In this document: positions 51,016 to 59,746 of the stretch, in pieces
How positions within the stretch are numbered: the first letter of the stretch is position 1
Layout of the letters: every line of letters starts with the position of its first letter
Source: Candidatus Nanoarchaeia archaeon
Lineage (GTDB): Archaea > Nanobdellota > Nanobdellia > Woesearchaeales > SKIA01
Reading direction: 5' to 3'
Length of the DNA stretch: 64,000 nucleotides
Assembly: GCA_028279685.1 (NCBI GenBank)
Contig: JANQNG010000059.1
Span: forward strand, 1-64,000
Notes under the pieces: generated by a model
The model's database searches: none
The model's input: the letters and a program-made list of their open reading frames with translations, nothing else
Told to the model about the DNA's origin: nothing
Translations under genes and position numbers: made by a program

Positions 51016-52134
51016 TTATAAGGATTTTGGAGACTTCATAAGTAAAAATGGTTTCAGAAGAATAAATTTAGGCTTCTTTTTCTTTGCCTTTACAGCTTTC
51101 TTCATCAATTGTTCGATTTTTCGTTGATATTCGGTTGGATCAAAAGAATACTGATCAAGATAATATTGATAAAAAGGAATTTTCAACAAAAAATCTTGGA
51201 TTTCTACTTTTGTTGGTTTTTGAGAATACTCTCCGAATTTTTTTTCCTGAAGATAATATCCATTCATCATTTGTTCAAAATGGTTTTTCAAAGGGATGCT
51301 GAAAATAGGCTTTTTGAGATGCAATGCTTCGCTGATCAAGCTGAATCCTCCTCCTGTAATAACTGCTTTTGCGGTAGCTAAATGTTTAACAAATTGCGTG
51401 TCATTAAATTCATGGAAGATGAGATTCTTCCTGTTTTTTCTTTTTCCAAATCCGTAGACATGGAATTTCTCTTTTATTCCAGTAAGAAGATCGAGAAGCT
51501 TAAGGAATTTTGATGAGGTGTGATAGACAAGAACATGCTCTCCTTTTTTTGATGTTTTCTTCGCCACAGTTTCGCGAAGAACAGGATGAGTTAAATGAAT
51601 ATTTTTCTTTTTCATTTTCGGAAAGAAGAATGTTGGAATGACGTAGTGATCTGCTTTGAAACTTACCATTTCTTCTACAGCATGGATCCAAAGTTTAGGA
51701 TAAAGAAAGTCCAAGGATTTAATGTCAAGGGATCCTTTGCTTGCCATGCTGACATTGCTTGTTCCTATGACGGGAATGCCAATATATTTTCCAATCACTG
51801 CAGTGTAGGATTCTTGATCTGAAATCACACAGTCAGGTTTGATATCATAGAACTTTTTTGCTATGATTTGGAGTGCAGAAGGGGTTTTTTGCGGTATCTC
51901 TCCTAAAACCCTCATCATAGTTCTTGCAGGTAATATCTTATCATCTTTGTAGGTAAGATGAAATCCCGGAATTTTGAAGATATTACTGAATTTTTTTGAG
52001 AGGAAATCATATGCTCTTCCGCTTGTAAAGATGTATATTTTGTGACCTTTCGAAAGAAGATATCTTATAACAACCTCGCTGCGCGTAGCATGACCCATGC
52101 CGTCACTACACACACCATAAGCAATACGAACCAT
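51016..52134 (-). CDS. GT-B fold glycosyltransferase-like protein (GT28-related)
   Basis: 372 residues. YGVCSDGMGHATRSEVVIRYLLSKGH at the start and VITGGGFSLISEALHLKKPIFSIPLKNHFEQMMNG near the end are the MGT/MurG-like donor-site motifs of the conserved archaeal/bacterial family. The basic C-terminus (AKKKKPKFILLKPFLL) may contact the membrane. Probable role in glycolipid or surface glycan synthesis. ACATTTAAATAAAT has leaderless spacing. Confidence 0.8.
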   Translation of the reverse strand: MVRIAYGVCSDGMGHATRSEVVIRYLLSKGHKIYIFTSGRAYDFLSKKFSNIFKIPGFHLTYKDDKILPARTMMRVLGEIPQKTPSALQIIAKKFYDIKPDCVISDQESYTAVIGKYIGIPVIGTSNVSMASKGSLDIKSLDFLYPKLWIHAVEEMVSFKADHYVIPTFFFPKMKKKNIHLTHPVLRETVAKKTSKKGEHVLVYHTSSKFLKLLDLLTGIKEKFHVYGFGKRKNRKNLIFHEFNDTQFVKHLATAKAVITGGGFSLISEALHLKKPIFSIPLKNHFEQMMNGYYLQEKKFGEYSQKPTKVEIQDFLLKIPFYQYYLDQYSFDPTEYQRKIEQLMKKAVKAKKKKPKFILLKPFLLMKSPKSL

Positions 52135-52200
52135 ATGTCGTTAGTGATTAAGATTTATTTAAATGTTTGTTGTTATGTGTCTTTATGAACAAGATAGGTA

Positions 52201-54369
52201 TTATGCTAATCCTTTCAATATTGTGCCTGCCAAAACATTGAAGATTAACATCACGGCGATTGCAATCACACAGTAAATAACAGGGCTTTTCATTAAATTT
52301 GTGCCTATTGTGTATCTTTCTGATAGTTTATCTTCGCCATTTTCAATACCGTTCACAATAACACTCAGAATATAGATCAGTTGGACAACGTACAATCCCA
52401 CGATGATCTGAAAGTGGTATGTTGGAATACCCAATCCAAACATCTGTGCAATAGTCACTTGGCTACCTATGGTATTTTCTGTGGTCAACCGAGTCATCAA
52501 ATCAGAGAGATGACCGAGAATTGTGGTGATCATGCTTGTGATGCCTATTACAATGCCTGAAATAGCTGGAGATAAGAATTTTATTTGTGTCTTCATAGAA
52601 CTGATAGTATCTGCAAGTAAGTCTTTCAATCGTTCATCAACACGATGCATTTCTTTGATATATTCAGAAATATTAATTAAAGCTAGTGATGCGATGTATG
52701 GTCCTTTCTTAGCACTTTCAATAAGTACTTTCATTGAGCCTTCTATAAGACTGCTAGGGAAAGAAAGCAGTGCTCCTCGTTCCCTATCGAAAATTGCTTG
52801 TTCTACAGACATTCCTTTCATTCTAATATTGTTATCTACTGTTGTGAAGAAATCTCCTGAGACAGTACCTTCCATTACGTCAGCAACTTTTCCAAATGCA
52901 ATCTCAACAGGGAGTCCGTCACCTAACCGATTGCCTAGTTGAAATAATGCGGATGCAAATTCTTCCTCAAGTTTTTTTGCTTCGTTTCGTATTTTCAATA
53001 CGTTTTTGCTTCTTAATTTTGCATAGAGACCTATACCAAATGCGAAGGCTAAAGGAACAAACACAGAGAGTAATGCGGCACCCAAACCATAAGGGCCAAC
53101 CATTTCACCGTATTTATTTTCTTTGAAGTCTATGAGTTTGAAGATGCCAAACTCTATATCGAAGTTAGGAGCCGCACCATGAATCAATAGAGGGAGGAAG
53201 CCTATAAAGAGGAGTATTACTCCTACGAAGAGCGCGAAATTAATTGGACTGATTTCCATCTCTTGATTTCCAAACTTCCAGATTACATTTCGAAATTTCT
53301 TGAGCTCAGGATTGTCTTCTGCTATGTCAGTATCACCATATCCTGAAGGTCTTGTTGCGAGTATTTTTCTGCCGAGGGCATAGACGCCTACAGGAATAGC
53401 AATGTTGTAGATTGCAAACAGATGATACCATTCGACACCTTCTGCGAAACTCACCACTAAAGGTAAGATCACCAGTCCAAGAACAGGCAATACAATGCCG
53501 AGCATGTTTAGCATGGTCAAAGGACTTTTGAGATTTTGTGCATAATGCAACATCTTTTCATAAGTTTCTTCAAGAATCACCTTGAGTGACTTTTCTAAAG
53601 CATCAATTCTTCTTGCATCAGAACTCTCGTATAGCGATGATTCAATAAGATGCATAGCTTCAATGAATTCCATGTTGTATTTTCGCCAACTCATCAAATA
53701 GGTATCTAGAGATTCTTTGATGGAAGCTGATTCTCCTGTCTCAAGATTCCACATCACTTTTTTCAGGTCGAGACTCAAAGGAGGACCAAGATGTTCTGCA
53801 GCAAAATCAATAGCTAGTTCAAGATTTGAAGTATGTCTCATGTATGTTACAATATAAAACACACAGAGGACCATTTGGTTAGAGGCTCGCATCCTCCAGA
53901 TTGATGCAAGCATCTTAGGATAATTATTCAATACAGGAATGAGTATTAGACCGCAAATAAAAGCGAAGATCACATAGAATAAACTTCCTTTTCCAACTAA
54001 TACAAAAGTAAAAGTGTAACCAACTATTGCTCCAATGAGCATAAAAAGAAGAGGTCCTATAAAGGCAAAGCTTGCTACTCCTTCAGGCGTAATATTGAGG
54101 TGACACGTTGTGATGGCTTCTTGAAGATCAGGAATTTTTTTTGGGTCTGGAGAAGTTTTCATAATATTCTCAGCCCAATTACAGGCTTTTTCATACCAAG
54201 TCATATGTCTAGGCATATAACTCTCTTTAAAATCTATATACTCTCTTGAACGATATGTTTCGCCATCACCTGAGAATACTTTTCTATCGAACGCTTTCAT
54301 GTCTTCGACTATACGTTTCTCATACTTGCCTTTGAACTTCTTCAGTTCATCATCTGTGATCTTCGGCAA
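52201..54369 (-). CDS. Archaellum/type IV pilus assembly membrane protein (T2SSF/ArlJ-TadC type)
   Basis: Two T2SSF halves, each with membrane segments and the cytosolic helical part: LACRUCIAL pieces are QMVLCVFYIVTYMRHTSNLE ~ residues 165-185 and FASALFQLGNRLGDGLPVEIAFGKV ~ residues 470-495. About nine membrane helices. The track start (54588) runs through two inverted-repeat elements (D and part of C). A TTG at 54369 with GAGGTG 5 nt upstream is the likely start, giving 722 residues (LPKITDDELKKFKGKYEKR). Partner of the ATPase at 55885, from which it is separated by a fic gene on the other strand. Confidence 0.88.
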   Translation of the reverse strand: MPKITDDELKKFKGKYEKRIVEDMKAFDRKVFSGDGETYRSREYIDFKESYMPRHMTWYEKACNWAENIMKTSPDPKKIPDLQEAITTCHLNITPEGVASFAFIGPLLFMLIGAIVGYTFTFVLVGKGSLFYVIFAFICGLILIPVLNNYPKMLASIWRMRASNQMVLCVFYIVTYMRHTSNLELAIDFAAEHLGPPLSLDLKKVMWNLETGESASIKESLDTYLMSWRKYNMEFIEAMHLIESSLYESSDARRIDALEKSLKVILEETYEKMLHYAQNLKSPLTMLNMLGIVLPVLGLVILPLVVSFAEGVEWYHLFAIYNIAIPVGVYALGRKILATRPSGYGDTDIAEDNPELKKFRNVIWKFGNQEMEISPINFALFVGVILLFIGFLPLLIHGAAPNFDIEFGIFKLIDFKENKYGEMVGPYGLGAALLSVFVPLAFAFGIGLYAKLRSKNVLKIRNEAKKLEEEFASALFQLGNRLGDGLPVEIAFGKVADVMEGTVSGDFFTTVDNNIRMKGMSVEQAIFDRERGALLSFPSSLIEGSMKVLIESAKKGPYIASLALINISEYIKEMHRVDERLKDLLADTISSMKTQIKFLSPAISGIVIGITSMITTILGHLSDLMTRLTTENTIGSQVTIAQMFGLGIPTYHFQIIVGLYVVQLIYILSVIVNGIENGEDKLSERYTIGTNLMKSPVIYCVIAIAVMLIFNVLAGTILKGLA

Positions 54370-54410
54370 TGAAACACCTCTTTTGTTGTATGAATAATTT
54401 TTGTGCTGAA

Positions 54411-54504
54411 GCAGTACCTCCCAGCGAAGCAATCTTTTTGCTTTTCCGATGAATATAATTGGATGATTCAACGAATTGCATATTGGGGCGTAGCGAGGTA
54501 CTGC
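54411..54504. repeat. Inverted-repeat element, copy D (94 bp)
   Basis: Perfect 10-bp ends (GCAGTACCTC 54411-54420, GAGGTACTGC 54495-54504). Read in reverse, its inner ends are GCTACG and CTTCGCTGG, identical to copy A, although the terminal repeats differ in sequence. It lies in the leader of the membrane-protein gene at 52201-54369, between the real start and copy C, and creates the false N-terminal extension of that ORF. Confidence 0.78.
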
Positions 54505-54526
54505 CTTAATATGATTTTTTTTATTG

Positions 54527-54631
54527 AGTAACATTACTGCGCTTCGTATCAAGGCTAGGATCCCGAAAAGGAATCTAATTCGCCACAAATTGACGAGGTA
54601 CTCGAGTACTTCGCAAGGCAGTAATGTTACT
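54527..54631. repeat. Inverted-repeat element, copy C (105 bp)
   Basis: Perfect 14-bp ends (AGTAACATTACTGC 54527-54540 and complement 54618-54631). Inner ends GCTTCG and CTTCGCAAG resemble those of copies A, B and D. Same length as copy A (105 bp). An internal imperfect hairpin is present (TAGGATCC / GGAATCTA). Copies C and D are separated by only 22 bp. From 54632 to 54749 I see no gene. Confidence 0.78.
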
Positions 54632-54749
54632 TGATCCTTTCAACACACCTCTTTAATCTAAACCAAACTACCTAAATCTAGCCTGATTAACCAAATTTCA
54701 GCAGAAGACAGTTTTAAATGTTTCTTTTATTAGAATAACTATGTGCTAT

Positions 54750-54788
54750 TATCTCCACAAAATGAATAAGTTTAAAAATGTGGAGATA
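54750..54788 (+). promoter_or_regulatory. fic promoter: TATA box flanked by a 10-bp inverted repeat
   Basis: TATCTCCACA (54750-54759) and TGTGGAGATA (54779-54788) are perfect arms placed on both sides of a TATA-like GTTTAAAAAT (~54769-54778). A dimeric protein bound here would block the promoter. Transcription would begin near 54797-54804, just where the folded leader starts. Confidence 0.55.
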
Positions 54789-54796
54789 GATAAGTT

Positions 54797-54961
54797 AGTA
54801 TTAACGAAAAGCCCTATTCCGTTTTTGCTTCGCAAAAACTTTAACAAAGCGACGTTGCGCTTTGAATTGTAAAAACAGGGTTTTTACAACATCTGGCCTT
54901 GCCTTCATTTTCTTTGAAAACGAAGGCAAATGAAGGCGCAGACGGTCTTTTCATTAATACT
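54797..54961 (+). ncRNA. Folded 165-nt leader of the fic gene (multi-hairpin, closed by a long stem)
   Basis: The ends 54797-54811 and 54947-54961 pair over 15 positions with one mismatch. Enclosed are four hairpins in a row: GTTTTTGC-TTC-GCAAAAAC (54821-54839), CAAAGCG/CGCTTTG (54845-54864), a 10-bp stem with loop AGG (54867-54889) and a 12-position stem with one mismatch and loop TTT (54901-54927). The predicted transcription start coincides with the outer stem, and a GAGGTG ribosome site follows at 54971. It may be a cis-regulatory RNA or a composite mobile element; sequence alone does not decide. Confidence 0.65.
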
Positions 54962-54980
54962 GGTATTATTGAGGTGAGCA

Positions 54981-55892
54981 ATGGTCCATATAGTGAAGAA
55001 GCAAGTAAGTGGGAAACTTCATTATTACTTATCTGCGAGCTACAGAGATGATGGAAAGCATTACAAAAAAGAGAAGTATATTGGAACAAAGCTTCCAAAA
55101 AAAGACAAATTAGACTCTCTCAAGGAACAATTTGAATTACAACATAACCTAGAACTTTGTAAAAAGTACAAGATTATTGTTCTAAGGAAAAATGAATTAG
55201 AAACAATAGAAAAAGTGAAATTGCATTATCATAGCAATCTCAGGAAAATACCAAAGAGCATTCTCGAAGATTATTACAAACCATTTGTAATAAATTTCAC
55301 CTACAACACACATGCTATAGAAGATTCAAAATTATCATTTCATGAAACAAGAGCATTGCTTAATGATGGCGTTCCCGCAAACAAACCGTTTGATGACCAA
55401 ATTGAGGCGAAAAATCATAAAAGAGTATTCAATGAATTGCTCAGAACAAAGCAAGATCTTTCATTGCGATTGATATACAGATGGCATAAATTATTATTCA
55501 AAGACACGAAGAACGAAGTAGCAGGTAAATTGAGAAACTGGAATGTTGCTGTAGCGCACTTCAAAGCACCTCATTATGTAGACATTCCGAAATTATTGAA
55601 TCAATTTATTGAATGGTATAAAAAAAATAAGAGAAAATATCATCCTGTTGAGTTCGCTGCATTAACGCATCTCAAATTCGTTAAAATTCATCCGTTTGGA
55701 GATGGCAATGGGAGAATAGCAAGATTATTGATGAATTTTGTATTGTTGAAAAAACATTATCCTTTATTATCCGTACAGTACGATGATAGATTGAATTACT
55801 ACAAAGCATTAGATAAATACGATGAAACACAAGAGGAAGAAGTATTTCTAAAATATATTGTAAAAGTTTATTTGAAAGAAATAGTTACTTAG
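54981..55892 (+). CDS. fic: Fic-domain protein (AMPylase family)
   Basis: 303 residues. The active-site loop HPFGDGNGRIARLLMNF (~240) is complete, and the inhibitory-helix motif appears as NTHAIEDSKLSFHE (~112), so autoinhibition in cis is likely. The N-terminal ~90 residues form an added Lys-rich domain. It transfers AMP or other nucleotide groups to target proteins. It lies on the opposite strand between the two archaellum/pilus assembly genes, with a GAGGTG site and the long folded leader. Confidence 0.93.
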   Translation: MVHIVKKQVSGKLHYYLSASYRDDGKHYKKEKYIGTKLPKKDKLDSLKEQFELQHNLELCKKYKIIVLRKNELETIEKVKLHYHSNLRKIPKSILEDYYKPFVINFTYNTHAIEDSKLSFHETRALLNDGVPANKPFDDQIEAKNHKRVFNELLRTKQDLSLRLIYRWHKLLFKDTKNEVAGKLRNWNVAVAHFKAPHYVDIPKLLNQFIEWYKKNKRKYHPVEFAALTHLKFVKIHPFGDGNGRIARLLMNFVLLKKHYPLLSVQYDDRLNYYKALDKYDETQEEEVFLKYIVKVYLKEIVT

Positions 55893-58203
55893 CTGTTGTT
55901 CGCTTCTTTTCTTCATCTAACTTCATCTGGCGTTTTCTCACTTCGCGTTGTAGCCACTCATTCCATTCGAAGAAGATACGATCATTATCGACTTTGCTTG
56001 TTTCTGTTTTAACTTTATCAACAATTTTATGCATCATATCATTGCAAAGAATAGTAAATTCAGCTTCTAATAATTCATCATCTTTTGTTTGTTCCCATAT
56101 CTTCACTTGTGCTTCTTTGCATTTTGCACGAAGCATGATGTTCTGCCAGGTTGCGTCCCAGTTGCCAGCCCATTCTTTTACATTGCCAGCAACTGCTTTA
56201 ATCACTTCAGTTTCTCCATTGATTAACTCAGCAGTAGCTTTCAATTCATCAGTTTTAGGATCGTACTTCATCAGATCAAGAAAACCTCCTTCAAGATTTG
56301 GATCATTGGTCCAATCTTTTCTCACTTCAGTAATTTGCGTTACTCTTCTGATCTTATGAATACCATCTGCAGATTTAATTGGATTCACAATAATACAAAT
56401 ATCCGTCGCTTTGAATGATGTTTTAGGAACGCCGATATCATTTACTACACGATCAAAAATGCCGTATGGACTATCTCCATGAATAGTGCCTGCAACAACA
56501 TTAGCAGCAGCACCTACACGCATTGCTTCGTACAATGCTTTTGCTTCACCTGATCGTACTTCACCAACAATCAACGCAGAATCTCCCAGGCGTAAAGTAC
56601 TTCTTATTCCGTCTTCTGCAGTCATCTCTCCAGTGTTCTTTGATAATGCAGCGGCTACTTTCATCGGTTGAACGTTGAAACCTAGTTTTCGCATAGCATT
56701 CGTTGGTAATTCTAATGTATCTTCAATAGTTAAAATACGATGACGTCTCATGATTTCAATCAATACAGCAGACAATAATGAACTCTTTCCAGAACTTCGC
56801 GTTCCACAGATTAACATAGTACGGGTTCCATCAACAAGAAAACTCAATAATCCAGCAGCTAACGGTGTTATTGTTTTGTATTTGATAAACAAAGGTAATG
56901 TCCAGGGACGGTCACGGTGCCTTCGAAAAGAGAACGCTAATCCAGTAGGATCCAGAGGATAAGTAATAGCAGAGACTCTCACTGATGCGCCGGGCAATTC
57001 TAATTCAGTATCGAGTAAAGGATTTGCTTCATCTAATGGTCTTCCTGAAATCAAACGTAGTTTTGAAGCCCAGCTTTCCGTTTCCATCTTTGTAGGAAAA
57101 ATATTGGTTTTACAATCATCATAGTCTGCATGTACAATGAACAAAGGAATCTGTCCAGCAGGACTATTCACTGAAATGTCTTGCATCTTTTCATCTTCTA
57201 ATAGTACTTCAATCAGCCCGAATCCTACTGTGTATCGCACTAAGATTTTAGCTAATGTATCAAGATCTTTTGGTGTCATCTTAATGCGTTTATATCGTGC
57301 AAGCTCATCAAGTAAATCTTTTCCTACATTGTAGAAGACCTCTCTCATTCTTTTTGGATCAACAAATTCTTGTTTCTCAGGTTTATGTTCCGATAATATT
57401 CTCCTTGCAGTATCAAGTATCTCGTATTTATCCTCATCAAGTTTGAATTCAGGAGGAGTCACATGATACAAGTATTGCACAGTATCAGGAAGTTCAAATA
57501 TCACTACTTCTGTTTCTCCCACATTATAGTTAGCAATTTCCTTTCCGTGTTCAGGATACTGAGCCATAAGTCTTGTGAACATGAAATCGGGTTTTATGGA
57601 AGGAGAGAAAAGTTGCCTATAGACTGATCGATCATCATCTTTATATCCGGAGATTTTATCTTCGAGCAGAAAAATAATTCTTAGTCGTTCCATCTGATGC
57701 CTGAGCTCTTCAAGCACGTCAATATATTTATTGAGATATTTACTCTCTTCAGCATCTTGAAGCTTGTCTAAACGTATCTTCTCTCTTCTGATGTGTCTCG
57801 TCAGTTCTACATATGAGCCTACAGGATCCTTTTTCATCGTGTCGATGATAGTCTGCAGCGCATTAAACCAGCTTGCAACCCATCGTTCGCATTTTTTGTC
57901 GAAATTCAGGGCATTATAGCTGTACGTGTCTTTGTCTCGTTCAGCTAAGGAGACTAGCTCAGCTACTTCAATCAGCATTTGTACTTGAGGATAATCATAT
58001 TCATAATCTTGTTTCTGGGCGAAGCTGATTTTTGTGATGCCTTTGTTTTGGATGAGTTTATCAATAACTAAGGCCATACATTGCGGAGTATCCTCTATTG
58101 AAGGGACCATACTCCATTCCTCCGCATTGAACCGCAGAATTGTTTCTTCCTGTTCGCGGATGACCTCGTAACTAGGCTTTTTTTTACCCCCAAACAGCAC
58201 CAT
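55885..58203 (-). CDS. Type II/IV secretion (archaellum/pilus) ATPase, ArlI/GspE superfamily
   Basis: 772 residues, longer than usual ArlI (~550) through an extra N-terminal region (~1-230). The catalytic part has LICGTRSSGKSSLLSAVLIEI (Walker A), LTIEDTLELPTNAMRKLGFN (Asp box) and LRLGDSALIVGEVRSGEAKALYEAM (Walker B), then AANVVAGTIHGDSPYGIFDRV (His box). Powers filament assembly together with the membrane protein at 52201. Its 3' end overlaps the convergent fic gene by 8 bp. Confidence 0.93.
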   Translation of the reverse strand: MVLFGGKKKPSYEVIREQEETILRFNAEEWSMVPSIEDTPQCMALVIDKLIQNKGITKISFAQKQDYEYDYPQVQMLIEVAELVSLAERDKDTYSYNALNFDKKCERWVASWFNALQTIIDTMKKDPVGSYVELTRHIRREKIRLDKLQDAEESKYLNKYIDVLEELRHQMERLRIIFLLEDKISGYKDDDRSVYRQLFSPSIKPDFMFTRLMAQYPEHGKEIANYNVGETEVVIFELPDTVQYLYHVTPPEFKLDEDKYEILDTARRILSEHKPEKQEFVDPKRMREVFYNVGKDLLDELARYKRIKMTPKDLDTLAKILVRYTVGFGLIEVLLEDEKMQDISVNSPAGQIPLFIVHADYDDCKTNIFPTKMETESWASKLRLISGRPLDEANPLLDTELELPGASVRVSAITYPLDPTGLAFSFRRHRDRPWTLPLFIKYKTITPLAAGLLSFLVDGTRTMLICGTRSSGKSSLLSAVLIEIMRRHRILTIEDTLELPTNAMRKLGFNVQPMKVAAALSKNTGEMTAEDGIRSTLRLGDSALIVGEVRSGEAKALYEAMRVGAAANVVAGTIHGDSPYGIFDRVVNDIGVPKTSFKATDICIIVNPIKSADGIHKIRRVTQITEVRKDWTNDPNLEGGFLDLMKYDPKTDELKATAELINGETEVIKAVAGNVKEWAGNWDATWQNIMLRAKCKEAQVKIWEQTKDDELLEAEFTILCNDMMHKIVDKVKTETSKVDNDRIFFEWNEWLQREVRKRQMKLDEEKKRTTAK

Positions 58204-58264
58204 AACGACCCTCTTTTCTCAAAACGAATTCTTTTTATACTACAGCATTTATAAAAGTTTTGTG

Positions 58265-58723
58265 ATGGTTAATCAGAAAAATCCAGATGAACAAGTTACG
58301 CCCATGGAGCGAATGCTTGGAGTTTCTAAGGAACAGGAAGAGGAAAAGAAGAAGCTTCCTGCAGACCCTCGATTCGAGGATCTGAATAGTGGTGTAGCTA
58401 ATCTATCGAGAAGAGTCAAGGTTATTGAGGGCAGATATGCTAATATTCGTAAGAAGACGCAAGTTACTGATCAAAACTTGCTTGAATGGAAACAAACGCT
58501 GCAACGTGAAATAGACTCTTTGAATCAAGATATTACTGACTTGAAAAGAAATCTCAATGAAGTAGCACAGAAAATTGAAGGGATGCTCCAAGAAGTGGGG
58601 AAAACAGCAAGTAAGTATGATATTCGAGTGTTGGAGAAATACATTGACTTTTGGGAGCCTATGGCTTTTTGTACAGCAGAAGATGTCAAAGAGATTGTGA
58701 GGAAATACAATGAAAAGCTTTAA
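58265..58723 (+). CDS. Coiled-coil protein, possible archaellum/pilus accessory
   Basis: 152 residues from the ATG at 58265. Residues ~45-120 are continuous heptads (EIDSLNQDITDLKRNLNEVAQKIEGMLQEVG), followed by YIDFWEPMAFCTAEDVKEIV. Divergent from the ATPase and sharing its promoter region. A TTTTTATAC box fits a leaderless start. By context it may be a cytosolic accessory (ArlC/D/E-like); this is inference. Confidence 0.65.
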   Translation: MVNQKNPDEQVTPMERMLGVSKEQEEEKKKLPADPRFEDLNSGVANLSRRVKVIEGRYANIRKKTQVTDQNLLEWKQTLQREIDSLNQDITDLKRNLNEVAQKIEGMLQEVGKTASKYDIRVLEKYIDFWEPMAFCTAEDVKEIVRKYNEKL

Positions 58724-58753
58724 ATACGCCATCTCATTAGGCATATGTGAGGT

Positions 58754-59338
58754 GTGAGTGTGCCCGAACAGCCAGTTTCTATCGACAGAGTCATCGGCAT
58801 GAAGAAGCAAGGTTATACTAATAATCAGATTATTCAGATGCTGCAGCGCGATGGTTACTCAAGCCAGGAAATTTTTGATGCAATCAATCAAGCAGATATG
58901 AAACATAGCGTAGAAGCAGGTACTTCGCCAGGAATTACAGGGAATGCTTCTCCAGCAATACCACCTCCACCAACCCCAGATGCTACCCCTGCAGTGCCTG
59001 CAGAAGAGGATTCTGCTTCTGTTGAAGAGTATGTTGAAGCAGTAATTGATGAGAAATGGTCAAGTATAGAGAAAGATATCAAGAAGATTGTTGAATGGAA
59101 AAAGCAATCAGAGCAGACACTGGTGCAATTACAGCAGCAATTTGCTGATCTAAAAGATAACTTTGATAAATTACATAGAGCAGTTGTTGGCAAAGTCGGT
59201 GAATATGACAAACACATTCTTGATGTAGGAGCAGAAATCAAAGCAATGGAAAAAGTATTTTCAAAAGTCCTTCCTTTATTTACTGAAAATGTACATGAAT
59301 TGAGCAGAATAACAAAAAGTATGAAAGGTGGAGAATAA
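58754..59338 (+). CDS. Coiled-coil protein with N-terminal UBA/helical motif, possible archaellum/pilus accessory
   Basis: 194 residues, GTG start (VSVPEQPVSIDRV) after GAGGTG. Residues ~8-50 look like a small helical hairpin domain (MKKQGYTNNQIIQMLQRDGYSSQEIFDAINQAD). A Pro/Ala/Thr linker (~60-90) follows, then coiled coil (~95-194) resembling the preceding protein's. Own TATA-like CTTTAAATA. Same suspected role as 58265-58723. Confidence 0.65.
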   Translation: MSVPEQPVSIDRVIGMKKQGYTNNQIIQMLQRDGYSSQEIFDAINQADMKHSVEAGTSPGITGNASPAIPPPPTPDATPAVPAEEDSASVEEYVEAVIDEKWSSIEKDIKKIVEWKKQSEQTLVQLQQQFADLKDNFDKLHRAVVGKVGEYDKHILDVGAEIKAMEKVFSKVLPLFTENVHELSRITKSMKGGE

Positions 59339-59368
59339 ATTCTATCTTGTTAAGAAGCAAATACTACG

Positions 59369-59692
59369 TTAAGAATATTCTCTCCAGATGTGTTTGCATT
59401 TAGTGCATTTTAGGAATTTCGTTTCTGCCTCATCACCCGCACGAGTTTGCAATAACCAATAATATGCTTGTTTATTTCCGCATTTCGGACAGATTTCTTC
59501 GTCGGAAATAGGTAAGGCATCATCAGATTCCTTGACGACGTCTACATCCTTAGGAATATTTTTCTTGACATCCTCTTTTAATTCCATCTGTTCGGCTTTT
59601 TTCTTTTTGTAACCACAGCTGCACTCAATGATAGTTTTTTTACCGTCTTTTTTCGGTATAACCATGGATCCACACTTCGGACAAAACATCAT
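59369..59692 (-). CDS. tfs: Transcription factor S (TFS, TFIIS-like)
   Basis: 107 residues, the standard length. An N-terminal zinc ribbon (FCPKCGSMVIPKK ... CSCGYKKK), linker, and C-terminal ribbon (CPKCGNKQAYYWLLQTRAGDEAETKFLKCTKCKHIW) with the catalytic Asp-Glu of the RNA-cleavage loop. It rescues backtracked RNA polymerase. A CTTTTTAAAC box fits a start at or next to the ATG. A shorter paralogue is at 19293. Confidence 0.95.
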   Translation of the reverse strand: MMFCPKCGSMVIPKKDGKKTIIECSCGYKKKKAEQMELKEDVKKNIPKDVDVVKESDDALPISDEEICPKCGNKQAYYWLLQTRAGDEAETKFLKCTKCKHIWREYS

Positions 59693-59746
59693 CGTAGGAA
59701 TGCAAAAAAATAGCGGTTTAAAAAGATGACGGTTCTAGAAGAAATA

